Shown here: piece after piece, positions 33,412-42,178 of the stretch | Position numbering within the stretch: position 1 is the first letter of the stretch | Layout of the letters: every line of letters begins with the position of its first letter | Notes under the pieces: generated by a model | What the model was told of the DNA's origin: nothing | The model's input: only the letters and a program-made list of their open reading frames with translations | Database searches by the model: none | Translations under genes and position numbers: made by a program | Assembly (NCBI GenBank): GCA_009363175.1 | Contig: CP045205.1 | Coordinates: 558,001-622,000 of the forward strand | Length of the DNA: 64,000 nt | Origin: Citrobacter telavivensis | GTDB lineage: Bacteria; Pseudomonadota; Gammaproteobacteria; Enterobacterales; Enterobacteriaceae | Direction: 5' to 3'

Positions 33412-33942
33412 GTGTTTGATATCGGTTTTAGCGAACTGTTACTGGTGTTTATTATCGGCCTCGTTGTTCTGGGGCCGCAGCGATTGCCGGTAGCCGTCAA
33501 AACGATAGCTGGCTGGGTACGCGCACTGCGATCCCTTGCGACAACCGTTCAGAATGAACTGACCCAGGAGCTTAAGCTCCAGGAGTTTCAGGACAGCCTG
33601 AAAAAGGTTGAGAAAGCGAGCCTGGAAAATCTGACTCCCGAGCTAAAAGCCTCGATGGATGAACTGCGTCAGGCGGCAGAGTCAATGAAGCGTTCCTATA
33701 GCGCAAACGAGCCCGAAAAAGCGAGCGACGAAGCGCATACCATCCATAACCCGGTGGTGAAAGGGAACGAAGAACAGCATGAAGGGGTCACCCCCGCCAC
33801 TGCTGAAGTCCAGGCCAGTGCACCGGAACAGGCTCCTGAGATTGCCGGGGAGACACCCCCAATTGTCAACGTGAAGGACGCTGAACCGAAATCCGCTGCC
33901 CCTGTTGCTGGCTCCTCCCCTACGTCGAGTGATAAACCGTAA
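33412..33942 (+). CDS. tatB: Twin-arginine translocase subunit TatB
   Basis: TatB forms the substrate-receptor complex with TatC. It starts with GTG (33412) and has the expected MFDIGFSELLLVFIIGLVVLG membrane helix, the PQRLPVAVKTIAGWVRALRSLA amphipathic helix and a long charged tail rich in Glu, Ala and Pro. The 176-residue length is close to the usual 171. The gene is paralogous to tatA and lies two bases before tatC. Confidence 0.97.
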   Translation: MFDIGFSELLLVFIIGLVVLGPQRLPVAVKTIAGWVRALRSLATTVQNELTQELKLQEFQDSLKKVEKASLENLTPELKASMDELRQAAESMKRSYSANEPEKASDEAHTIHNPVVKGNEEQHEGVTPATAEVQASAPEQAPEIAGETPPIVNVKDAEPKSAAPVAGSSPTSSDKP

Positions 33943-33944
33943 AC

Positions 33945-34736
33945 ATGGCTGTAGAAGATACTCAACCGCTTATCACGCACCTGATTGAGCTGCGTAAACG
34001 TCTGCTTAACTGCATTATTGCGGTTATCGTGATCTTTCTGGCATTGGTCTATTTTGCCAATGACATCTATCACCTGGTTTCCTCGCCACTCATCAAACAG
34101 TTGCCGCAGGGTGCGACCATGATCGCGACGGATGTCGCATCACCGTTTTTCACCCCGATCAAATTGACCTTCATGGTGTCGCTGATCCTGTCTGCGCCGG
34201 TGATCCTTTATCAGGTCTGGGCGTTTATCGCGCCAGCGCTGTATAAGCATGAACGCCGCATGGTGGTACCGCTGCTGGTCTCCAGTTCGTTACTGTTCTA
34301 TATCGGTATGGCGTTTGCCTATTTTGTCGTGTTCCCGCTGGCGTTTGGCTTCCTTGCCAATACCGCGCCGGAAGGTGTGCAGGTCTCGACGGATATTGCC
34401 AGCTATCTAAGCTTTGTCATGGCGCTGTTCATGGCATTCGGCGTCTCGTTTGAGGTGCCTGTTGCCATCGTGCTGCTTTGCTGGATGGGTGTGACTACAC
34501 CGGATGACTTGCGTAAAAAACGGCCTTACGTGCTGGTTGGTGCGTTTGTGGTAGGGATGCTGCTGACGCCGCCGGATGTTTTTTCGCAGACGTTACTGGC
34601 GATTCCGATGTACTGCCTGTTTGAGGTAGGCGTTTTCTTCTCACGTTTCTATGTCGGCAAGCGACAGACGCGGGATGAAGATAACGAGGCGGAATCAGAA
34701 GCCGAAGCTGAGAAAGCCGAGAAGACAGAAGAGTAA
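33945..34736 (+). CDS. tatC: Twin-arginine translocase subunit TatC
   Basis: TatC is the polytopic receptor for twin-arginine signal peptides. Six transmembrane segments are visible, and the N-terminal LITHLIELRKRLL holds the conserved glutamate involved in signal-peptide binding. The 263-residue length exceeds E. coli by a few residues, all in the acidic C-terminal tail (EAESEAEAEKAEKTEE). The tatABC operon ends with a terminator just downstream. Confidence 0.97.
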   Translation: MAVEDTQPLITHLIELRKRLLNCIIAVIVIFLALVYFANDIYHLVSSPLIKQLPQGATMIATDVASPFFTPIKLTFMVSLILSAPVILYQVWAFIAPALYKHERRMVVPLLVSSSLLFYIGMAFAYFVVFPLAFGFLANTAPEGVQVSTDIASYLSFVMALFMAFGVSFEVPVAIVLLCWMGVTTPDDLRKKRPYVLVGAFVVGMLLTPPDVFSQTLLAIPMYCLFEVGVFFSRFYVGKRQTRDEDNEAESEAEAEKAEKTEE

Positions 34737-34740
34737 ATTC

Positions 34741-34762
34741 AACCGCCCGTCAGGGCGGTTGT
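34741..34762 (+). terminator. tatC terminator-like hairpin
   Basis: AACCGCCC and GGGCGGTT (34741-34758) form an 8-bp stem with a four-base loop, followed by a short GTTA. The weak T run suggests partial read-through into tatD. Confidence 0.65.
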
Positions 34763-34777
34763 TATATGGAGCGAAGC

Positions 34778-35560
34778 ATGTTTGATATCGGCGTTAATTT
34801 AACCAGTTCGCAGTTTTTGAAAGACCGTGATGAGGCCGTCGCACGCGCGACTGCTGCTGGCGTGAAGGGGCTGCTTCTTACCGGAACCAATCTACATGAA
34901 AGCCAGCAGGCGCAGCGGCTGGCGCAGACTTATCCTCACTGTTGGTCGACGGCCGGTGTTCACCCGCATGACAGCAGCCAGTGGCAACCTGAAACAAAGG
35001 ATGCGATTGTGGCACTGGCGAACCAGCCGGAGGTCGTGGCGATTGGCGAATGTGGCCTCGATTTCAATCGCAATTTTTCCACTCCGCAGGAACAAGAGCG
35101 GGCGTTTGACGCGCAGTTGCGTATTGCCGCTGAGTTACAAATGCCGGTCTTTATGCATTGTCGTGATGCGCACGTGCGATTCATGACGCTGCTGGAACCG
35201 TGGCTGGACAAACTCCCGGGCGCGGTGCTGCACTGCTTTACCGGTACGCGCGAGGAGATGCAGGAGTGTGTCGACAGGGGCATGTACATCGGTATTACGG
35301 GCTGGGTATGTGATGAACGTCGTGGGCTTGAGCTGCGCGAATTGCTACCGTTTATTCCGGCCGAACAACTGCTGATTGAAACCGACGCGCCGTATCTGTT
35401 GCCGCGCGATCTTTCGCCGAAGCCCGCGTCGCGGCGTAACGAACCGGCACATTTGCCACATATTCTTGAGCGTATTGCTCACTGGCGTGGAGACGATCCG
35501 CAATGGCTTTCCGCCACAACGGATGCGAATGTCAGGAAGCTGTTTGGAATTTCGTTCTGA
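34778..35560 (+). CDS. tatD: 3'-5' exonuclease TatD
   Basis: TatD is a metal-dependent nuclease of the amidohydrolase fold and is not needed for Tat export. Metal-binding residues are in AGVHPHD (His62, His64), IGECGLDF (Glu91), MHCRDAH and ETDAPYLLP. The ATG at 34778 follows GGAGCG and gives 260 residues as in E. coli; a start 12 bases upstream is possible. Its stop is only seven bases from the stop of the convergent rfaH. Confidence 0.96.
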   Translation: MFDIGVNLTSSQFLKDRDEAVARATAAGVKGLLLTGTNLHESQQAQRLAQTYPHCWSTAGVHPHDSSQWQPETKDAIVALANQPEVVAIGECGLDFNRNFSTPQEQERAFDAQLRIAAELQMPVFMHCRDAHVRFMTLLEPWLDKLPGAVLHCFTGTREEMQECVDRGMYIGITGWVCDERRGLELRELLPFIPAEQLLIETDAPYLLPRDLSPKPASRRNEPAHLPHILERIAHWRGDDPQWLSATTDANVRKLFGISF

Positions 35561-35567
35561 GTCGACG

Positions 35568-36056
35568 TTAAAGCTTACGGAAACCGGTATTTATCACGCT
35601 CTGCTTCACCTCTTTATTTAGCAGGTTGAGCAGTAGCATGGAACGCGCCTCGCCGTCCGGTTCAGTGAAAATAGCCTGCAGGCCTTCAAAAGCCCCTTCC
35701 GTGATGACCACGCGGTCGCCGGGGTAAGGCGTTTCGGGATCGACAATGCCTTCCGGTTTATAAACGGAGAGCTGGTGAATCACCGTGGAAGGGACTATCG
35801 CGGGTGATGCGCCAAAGCGGACAAAATGGCTGACGCCGCGCGTGGCATTGATCGTCGTGGTATGAATCACTTCCGGATCAAATTCCACGAACAGATAGTT
35901 TGGGAACAGCGGTTCGCTGACTGCAGTACGTTTTCCTCGCACCATTTTTTCCAGGGTGATCATCGGCGTCAGGCAGCTCACTGCCTGTCTTTCGAGGTGT
36001 TCCTGAGCACGCTGAAGTTGCCCGCGCTTGCAGTACAGTAAATACCAGGATTGCAT
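35568..36056 (-). CDS. rfaH: Transcription antiterminator RfaH
   Basis: RfaH is a NusG paralogue recruited at ops sites to extend transcription of long operons for lipopolysaccharide, capsule and hemolysin. It has 162 residues: the NusG N-terminal domain (WYLLYCKRGQLQRAQEHLERQ; EPLFPNYLFVEFD), a linker near residue 100-110 and the C-terminal domain (VVITEGAFEGLQAIFTEPDGEARSML), which switches between helical and barrel folds. The gene is divergent from ubiD. Confidence 0.97.
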   Translation of the reverse strand: MQSWYLLYCKRGQLQRAQEHLERQAVSCLTPMITLEKMVRGKRTAVSEPLFPNYLFVEFDPEVIHTTTINATRGVSHFVRFGASPAIVPSTVIHQLSVYKPEGIVDPETPYPGDRVVITEGAFEGLQAIFTEPDGEARSMLLLNLLNKEVKQSVINTGFRKL

Positions 36057-36224
36057 AATAACTCTTATCCGCTTGTCCGGGGCGCAAGCATAGCAAAAGC
36101 AAAGCGTGAAGTTAATTATAATTCCGGTGGAGCCGGTGGGCTGCCAGAGTTCACGCTAATTTAACAAAAATACAGCATCACGATGGTGAACGCCGTATAA
36201 TGAGGCGCTTACGAAGAGGCCATA

Positions 36225-37718
36225 ATGGACGCCATGAAATATCACGATTTACGCGACTTCCTGACGCTGCTTGAACAACAGGGTGAACTCAAACGCATCA
36301 CGCTTGAAGTGGATCCGCACCTGGAAATCACCGAGATTGCTGACCGCACGCTACGTGCTGGTGGCCCTGCACTGCTGTTTGAAAACCCCAAAGGCTATTC
36401 GATGCCGGTGTTGTGCAACCTGTTTGGTACGCCAAAACGTGTCGCGATGGGCATGGGGCAGGATGATGTCTCCGCGCTGCGGGAAGTGGGTAAATTACTG
36501 GCATTTTTGAAAGAGCCGGAGCCGCCGAAAGGCTTTCGCGATCTGTTTGATAAGCTGCCGCAGTTCAAGCAGGTGCTGAATATGCCGACGAAACGACTGC
36601 GTGGTGCGCCTTGTCAGCAAAAAATCATCTCTGGCGATGACGTCGACTTAAACCGAATTCCTGTCATGACCTGCTGGCCTGAAGACGCCGCACCGCTCAT
36701 CACCTGGGGGCTGACCGTGACGCGTGGCCCGCATAAAGAGCGGCAGAATCTGGGTATTTATCGCCAGCAGTTGATTGGCAAAAATAAACTGATCATGCGC
36801 TGGCTGTCCCATCGTGGCGGCGCGCTTGATTATCAGGAGTGGTGTGCGGCGCATCCGGGTGAACGTTTCCCGGTCTCCGTTGCGCTGGGTGCCGACCCTG
36901 CCACCATTCTTGGCGCGGTGACGCCGGTACCGGATACGCTCTCAGAGTACGCGTTTGCCGGTCTGCTGCGTGGCACAAAAACCGAAGTGGTCAAATGCCT
37001 GTCTAACGATCTTGAAGTGCCCGCCAGTGCGGAGATTGTGCTGGAAGGGTATATCGACCCGGGTGAAATGGCGCCGGAAGGCCCGTATGGCGACCATACG
37101 GGGTATTACAATGAAGTGGATAGCTTCCCGGTTTTTACCGTCACGCATATTACCCAGCGTGAGGACGCGATTTACCATTCGACCTACACCGGTCGTCCAC
37201 CGGACGAACCCGCCGTGCTCGGCGTCGCGCTAAACGAAGTGTTTGTGCCGATTCTGCAAAAACAGTTCCCGGAAATCGTCGATTTTTATCTGCCGCCGGA
37301 AGGATGCTCTTATCGTCTGGCCGTCGTCACGATCAAAAAACAGTACGCCGGTCATGCGAAACGCGTCATGATGGGTGTCTGGTCATTTTTACGCCAGTTT
37401 ATGTACACCAAATTTGTTATCGTTTGTGATGATGACGTCAATGCACGCGACTGGAATGATGTGATTTGGGCGATTACCACCCGAATGGATCCGGCCAGGG
37501 ACACGGTGCTGGTAGAAAACACGCCAATTGATTATCTGGATTTTGCCTCGCCGGTTTCCGGCCTGGGTTCAAAAATGGGGCTGGATGCCACGAACAAATG
37601 GCCAGGTGAAACCCAACGCGAGTGGGGACGTCCAATTAAAAAAGATCCTGACGTTACCGCCCGTATCGATGCGATTTGGGATGAACTGGCCATCTTTAAT
37701 GACGGTAAAGGCGCCTGA
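36225..37718 (+). CDS. ubiD: 3-octaprenyl-4-hydroxybenzoate decarboxylase UbiD
   Basis: UbiD uses prenylated FMN (made by UbiX) to decarboxylate octaprenyl-4-hydroxybenzoate in ubiquinone synthesis. It has 497 residues as in E. coli, with conserved MRWLSHRGGALDYQEW and HSTYTGRPPDEPAVLG, the latter next to the catalytic Glu/Arg cluster. A TATAAT at 36196-36201 sits just upstream. fre follows 38 bases after the stop and is probably co-transcribed. Confidence 0.98.
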   Translation: MDAMKYHDLRDFLTLLEQQGELKRITLEVDPHLEITEIADRTLRAGGPALLFENPKGYSMPVLCNLFGTPKRVAMGMGQDDVSALREVGKLLAFLKEPEPPKGFRDLFDKLPQFKQVLNMPTKRLRGAPCQQKIISGDDVDLNRIPVMTCWPEDAAPLITWGLTVTRGPHKERQNLGIYRQQLIGKNKLIMRWLSHRGGALDYQEWCAAHPGERFPVSVALGADPATILGAVTPVPDTLSEYAFAGLLRGTKTEVVKCLSNDLEVPASAEIVLEGYIDPGEMAPEGPYGDHTGYYNEVDSFPVFTVTHITQREDAIYHSTYTGRPPDEPAVLGVALNEVFVPILQKQFPEIVDFYLPPEGCSYRLAVVTIKKQYAGHAKRVMMGVWSFLRQFMYTKFVIVCDDDVNARDWNDVIWAITTRMDPARDTVLVENTPIDYLDFASPVSGLGSKMGLDATNKWPGETQREWGRPIKKDPDVTARIDAIWDELAIFNDGKGA

Positions 37719-37756
37719 GGCGCTCGTTTTGCCCTACAGACCCATAGAGGGAGCGC

Positions 37757-38458
37757 ATGACAACCTTAAGCTGTAAAGTGACCTCGGTAGAAGCTATCAC
37801 TGATACCGTATACCGTGTTCGTTTAGTACCCGATGCGGCATTTTCCTTTCGCGCCGGTCAATATTTGATGGTCGTGATGGATGAGCGGGATAAACGTCCG
37901 TTCTCGATGGCCTCTACGCCGAATGATCAGGGTTTTATTGAGCTCCACATTGGTGCATCAGAAATTAACCTCTATGCCAAAGCGGTGATGGATCGCATCC
38001 TGAAGGACCATGAAATTACGGTGGATATTCCACACGGCGACGCGTGGCTGCGTGACGATGAAGAGCGTCCGCTGATCCTGATCGCCGGGGGCACAGGCTT
38101 TTCCTACGCCCGTTCCATTCTGCTGACGGCGCTGGCGCGTAATCCCAATCGTGAGGTCACGATTTACTGGGGCGGTCGTGAAGAGAAGCACCTCTACGAT
38201 CTCTCTGAACTTGAAGCGCTCTCTGTCAACCATCCTAACCTGCGCGTTGAAGCGGTGGTGGAACAGCCTGAAACCGGCTGGCGTGGGCGTACGGGAACGG
38301 TCTTAACGGCGGTGATGCAGGATCACGGAACGCTGGCTGAGCATGACATCTACATTGCGGGCCGCTTTGAGATGGCGAAAATCGCGCGTGACCTGTTCTG
38401 TAATGAGCGCAGTGCGCGGGAAGATCGCCTGTTTGGCGATGCGTTTGCATTTATCTAA
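37757..38458 (+). CDS. fre: NAD(P)H-flavin reductase Fre
   Basis: Fre reduces free flavins with NAD(P)H; the product reduces ferric iron and helps activate ribonucleotide reductase. The 233-residue protein has the flavin-binding KRPFSMAST (about residues 46-53) and the nucleotide-binding IAGGTGFSYARSIL, as in ferredoxin reductase-like proteins. It lacks tightly bound flavin in this family. It lies downstream of ubiD and converges on fadA. Confidence 0.96.
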   Translation: MTTLSCKVTSVEAITDTVYRVRLVPDAAFSFRAGQYLMVVMDERDKRPFSMASTPNDQGFIELHIGASEINLYAKAVMDRILKDHEITVDIPHGDAWLRDDEERPLILIAGGTGFSYARSILLTALARNPNREVTIYWGGREEKHLYDLSELEALSVNHPNLRVEAVVEQPETGWRGRTGTVLTAVMQDHGTLAEHDIYIAGRFEMAKIARDLFCNERSAREDRLFGDAFAFI

Positions 38459-38474
38459 GAAGAAAAATGAAGCA

Positions 38475-38500
38475 GAAAAAACCCGCCCCTGACAGGCGGG
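38475..38500 (-). terminator. fadBA terminator
   Basis: CCCGCC (38482-38487) and GGCGGG (38495-38500) form the stem. Read on the minus strand it is followed by TTTTTTCTG, so it fits a Rho-independent terminator for fadBA. Confidence 0.75.
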
Positions 38501-38540
38501 AAGAACGGCAACTAAATTGTTATACAGTGACGTTTTCGTT

Positions 38541-38612
38541 GTAGGCCGGATAAGATGCTTTAGCGTCGTCATCCGGCAATCGAGCCGGGGGCGCTTCGCT
38601 TACCCGGCCTAC
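38541..38612. repeat. BIME between fre and fadA
   Basis: Two inverted REP-like units: one at 38541-38577 bounded by GGCCGGAT and ATCCGGC, the other at 38584-38612 containing GGGCGCTTCGCTTACCCGGC. They lie downstream of fadA, before its terminator. Confidence 0.8.
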
Positions 38613-38627
38613 AATGAGTGAATATCT

Positions 38628-39791
38628 TTAAACCCGCTCAAACACCGTCGCGATACCCTGACCCAATCCGATACACATCGTCGCCAGACCGAACTGGACA
38701 TCTTTGCGTTCCATCAGATTCAGCAGCGTGGTGCTGATACGCGCACCGGAGCAGCCCAGCGGGTGACCGAGCGCGATCGCACCGCCGTTAAGGTTGATCT
38801 TCTCGTCGATCTGCTCCATCAAGCCCAGATCTTTAATGCACGGCAGGATCTGCGCGGCAAACGCTTCGTTCATCTCAAACAAACCGATATCGCTGGCGGA
38901 AAGTCCCGCTTTTTTCAGCGCCAGTTTTGATGCCGGAACCGGACCGTATCCCATGATGGAAGGATCGCAGCCCACCACCGCCATTGAGCGCACGCGGGCG
39001 CGCGGTTTCAGACCCAGCTCACGCGCACGACTTTCGCTCATCACCAGCATGGCGGCCGCGCCATCGGAGAGTGCGGAAGAAGTACCTGCCGTAACCGTAC
39101 CGCTGACCGGATCAAACGCCGGACGCAAGGTGGACAGCGTTTCAATCGTGGTTTCCGGACGAATCACTTCGTCATAGGTAAACTGCTTCAGCACGCCATC
39201 GGCGTCATGCCCGCCGGTTGGGATAATTTCATTCTTAAACGCGCCAGACTGCGTTGCAGCCCAGGCACGGGCGTGTGAACGTGCGGCAAAGGCATCCTGC
39301 ATTTCTCGACTGATACCGTGCATGCGGGAGAGCATCTCTGCTGTCAGCCCCATCATGCCCGCCGCTTTGGCGACGTTGCGGCTCAGGCCCGGGTGGAAAT
39401 CAACACCGTGGCTCATCGGCACATGGCCCATATGCTCCACACCGCCCACCAGACAGGCCTGCGCATCGCCGGTCATGATCATCCGCGCCGCGTCATGCAA
39501 TGCCTGCATGGAGGAACCGCACAGCCGGTTGACGGTCACCGCCGGAACGGAATGCGGGACTTCCGCCAGCAGCGCCGCGTTACGGGCGATGTTAAAGCCC
39601 TGCTCCAGCGTCTGCTGCACGCAGCCCCAGTAGATATCGTCAAGCGCTGCCGCTTCCAGCGCCGGATTTCGCGCCAGCAGGCTACGCATCAAATGCGCGG
39701 AGAGATCTTCCGCGCGCACGTGGCGAAATGCGCCCCCTTTCGAACGGCCCATCGGGGTACGGATCGCATCAACAATTACAACCTGTTCCAT
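38628..39791 (-). CDS. fadA: 3-ketoacyl-CoA thiolase FadA
   Basis: FadA is the thiolase subunit of the aerobic beta-oxidation complex and cleaves 3-ketoacyl-CoA to acetyl-CoA and a shortened acyl-CoA. The acyl-accepting Cys91 (NRLCGSSMQAL), His343 (ALGHPLGCSGAR) and Cys373 (MCIGLGQG) are all present in 387 residues. It follows fadB after nine bases. Confidence 0.98.
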   Translation of the reverse strand: MEQVVIVDAIRTPMGRSKGGAFRHVRAEDLSAHLMRSLLARNPALEAAALDDIYWGCVQQTLEQGFNIARNAALLAEVPHSVPAVTVNRLCGSSMQALHDAARMIMTGDAQACLVGGVEHMGHVPMSHGVDFHPGLSRNVAKAAGMMGLTAEMLSRMHGISREMQDAFAARSHARAWAATQSGAFKNEIIPTGGHDADGVLKQFTYDEVIRPETTIETLSTLRPAFDPVSGTVTAGTSSALSDGAAAMLVMSESRARELGLKPRARVRSMAVVGCDPSIMGYGPVPASKLALKKAGLSASDIGLFEMNEAFAAQILPCIKDLGLMEQIDEKINLNGGAIALGHPLGCSGARISTTLLNLMERKDVQFGLATMCIGLGQGIATVFERV

Positions 39792-39800
39792 TGTGACTCC

Positions 39801-41990
39801 TTAAGCCGTTTTCAGGTCGCCAACCGGACGGGCAGGCTCAACCGGGGGATAATACGGTTCGTTATGACGCGCTTTATTACGCAGACCTTCCGGAACGTCG
39901 TATAACGGACCGAGGTGCTGATACTGTTGCGCCATATCGAGATATTTCGCGCTGCCGATCGTATCCAGCCAGCGGAACGCCCCGCCGTGGAACGGAGGGA
40001 AGCCCAGACCGTAAACCAGCGCCATGTCGGCCTCTGCCGGACTGGCGATAATGCCTTCTTCGAGACAGCGCACCACTTCGTTGACCATCGGGATCATCAT
40101 GCGGGCGATAATCTCTTCGTCGCTGAAATCCCGCTTCGCTTTACTGACGTCAGCCAACAGGCCGTCAACGGTGGCATCCTCTTCTTTCTTCGGCTTACCT
40201 TTGCTGTCTTCTTTATAGCGCCAGAAGCCCAGACCGTTCTTCTGACCAAAACGACTGGCGTCAAACAGCGCATCAATCGCGTCGCGATAATCTTTTTGCA
40301 TTCGCTGCGGGAAACCTGCGGACATCACGGCCTGTGCGTGATGCGCGGTATCAATGCCCACGACGTCAAGCAGGTACGCCGGGCCCATCGGCCAACCGAA
40401 CTGTTTTTCCATCACTTTGTCGACTTTGCGGAAGTCCGCACCGTCGCGCAGTAACTGACTGAATCCGGCGAAGTAAGGGAACAGCACGCGGTTAACAAAG
40501 AAGCCAGGGCAGTCGTTGACCACGATCGGCGTTTTACCCATTTTGCTGGCCCAGGCGACCACTTTCGCGATGGTTTCATCGGCGCTTTTTTCGCCACGAA
40601 TGATCTCAACCAGCGGCATCCGGTGAACCGGGTTAAAGAAGTGCATCCCGCAGAAGTTTTCCGGGCGCTTCAGCACGCTTGCCAGCTCGCTGATGGGAAT
40701 AGTGGAAGTGTTCGATGCCAGCACGGTGTCCGGGCGAACTTTATCTTCCGTCTCCGCCAGTACCGCTTTTTTCACTTTTGGATTTTCAACGACCGCTTCG
40801 ACGACGACGTCTACGCGCTCAAAACCGGCGTAGTCCAGCGTAGGATGAATGGTCGAAATCACGCCAGCCATCTTCAGACCGTCAATTTTGTTGCGCTCAA
40901 GCTGTTTGTTCAGCAGTTTCGCGGCCTCGGTCATCCCGAGGGTCAGGGATTTGTCATTGATATCTTTCATGATAACCGGCACGCCTTTCCATGCCGACTG
41001 ATACGCGATGCCGCCGCCCATAATGCCCGCGCCCAGCACTGCAGCCTGCTTCGGCGTCTCAACGTTTTTGGTCAGCGTCTTCGCTTTGCCTTTCACATAC
41101 TGATCGTTTAGGAAAATACCGACCAGCGCGCGGGCTTCATTGGTGTGCGCCAGCGGGACAAAACTTTTGTTTTCCAGATTCAGTGCTTCTTCACGACCAA
41201 AGCGCGCGGCGGCTTCAATGGTTTTCACCGCTGTCATCGGAGCCGGGTAGTGTTTACCTGCCGTTTGCGCGACCATGCCTTTAGCAATGGTGAAGCTCAT
41301 GGTGGCTTCAATCTTGCTGAGCTTCAGCGGTTCCAACTTCGGCTGACGCTTCGCTTTCCAGTCCAGATCGCCGTTGATGGCCTGACGTAATACCGCTTTT
41401 GCGCCCTCAATCAGCTTTTCTGCTTTCACAACGCCATCGACCAGGCCGATTTTCAGCGCCTGCTCGGCCCCAACGTCTTTACCGGCTGCAATGATCTCCA
41501 GCGCGCTGTCCGCGCCTAACATGCGCGGCATACGTACGGAGCCGCCAAAGCCTGGCATGATACCCAGCTTTGTTTCTGGCAGACCGATACGCAGATCCGG
41601 TGTCGCCAGACGGTAATCAGTCGCCAGCACGCATTCGCAGCCGCCGCCCAGCGCATAGCCGTTAACGGCCGAAAGGGTCGGGACCGGTAGATCTTCCAGA
41701 CGGTTAAAGACGCTGTTGGCGAAATGCAGCCACTGGCTGAGCTGTTCTTCGGGAACGAGAAACAGCGACAGGAATTCGGTGATATCCGCACCGACGATAA
41801 AGGCCGCTTTGTTCGAACGCAGCAGCAGCCCTTTTAAATCTGTTTGTTTTTCCAGTACGTCCAGCGCCTGGCCGAGGCTGGCGACGGTTGCCGTGTCGAG
41901 TTTGTTCACTGAGCCTGGGGCATCGAACACCAGTTCGGCGATGCCATCTTCCAGCCAGTCGAGGTACAGGTTGTCGCCTTTGTAAAGCAT
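39801..41990 (-). CDS. fadB: Fatty acid oxidation complex alpha subunit FadB
   Basis: FadB is multifunctional: enoyl-CoA hydratase/isomerase in the N-terminal part (crotonase motif NGYALGGGCECVLATDYRLA and the PETKLGIMPGFGGS block hold the two catalytic glutamates) and 3-hydroxyacyl-CoA dehydrogenase in the C-terminal part (VLGAGIMGGGIAYQSA nucleotide fold; FCGMHFFNPVHRMPLVE with the catalytic His). The ATG at 41990 follows GGAG and gives 729 residues as in E. coli; the open frame extends 69 codons further without support. FadR represses the operon. Confidence 0.98.
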   Translation of the reverse strand: MLYKGDNLYLDWLEDGIAELVFDAPGSVNKLDTATVASLGQALDVLEKQTDLKGLLLRSNKAAFIVGADITEFLSLFLVPEEQLSQWLHFANSVFNRLEDLPVPTLSAVNGYALGGGCECVLATDYRLATPDLRIGLPETKLGIMPGFGGSVRMPRMLGADSALEIIAAGKDVGAEQALKIGLVDGVVKAEKLIEGAKAVLRQAINGDLDWKAKRQPKLEPLKLSKIEATMSFTIAKGMVAQTAGKHYPAPMTAVKTIEAAARFGREEALNLENKSFVPLAHTNEARALVGIFLNDQYVKGKAKTLTKNVETPKQAAVLGAGIMGGGIAYQSAWKGVPVIMKDINDKSLTLGMTEAAKLLNKQLERNKIDGLKMAGVISTIHPTLDYAGFERVDVVVEAVVENPKVKKAVLAETEDKVRPDTVLASNTSTIPISELASVLKRPENFCGMHFFNPVHRMPLVEIIRGEKSADETIAKVVAWASKMGKTPIVVNDCPGFFVNRVLFPYFAGFSQLLRDGADFRKVDKVMEKQFGWPMGPAYLLDVVGIDTAHHAQAVMSAGFPQRMQKDYRDAIDALFDASRFGQKNGLGFWRYKEDSKGKPKKEEDATVDGLLADVSKAKRDFSDEEIIARMMIPMVNEVVRCLEEGIIASPAEADMALVYGLGFPPFHGGAFRWLDTIGSAKYLDMAQQYQHLGPLYDVPEGLRNKARHNEPYYPPVEPARPVGDLKTA

Positions 41991-42015
41991 GTCAGTCTCC
42001 TGAATCCGCAAGGTG

Positions 42016-42032
42016 ATCTGGTCATACCAGAT
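42016..42032. promoter_or_regulatory. FadR operator of fadBA
   Basis: ATCTGGTCATACCAGAT is a 17-base palindrome with perfect seven-base arms, 26 bases upstream of the fadB ATG. It matches the E. coli fadB operator as I recall it, differing in the centre. Confidence 0.85.
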
Positions 42033-42178
42033 GAAGCGAAGTGTGTATTTTATGTTAATAAAATGCAAATGACTGATTAAAGAAATGCCGATCCGATCAC
42101 ACCTGGCAGAAATCACGCTCTCTCGAATCGATGTGCTAAGATGCGGAGACTTGAGGTCGAAAAACAGAAGGATAGAAA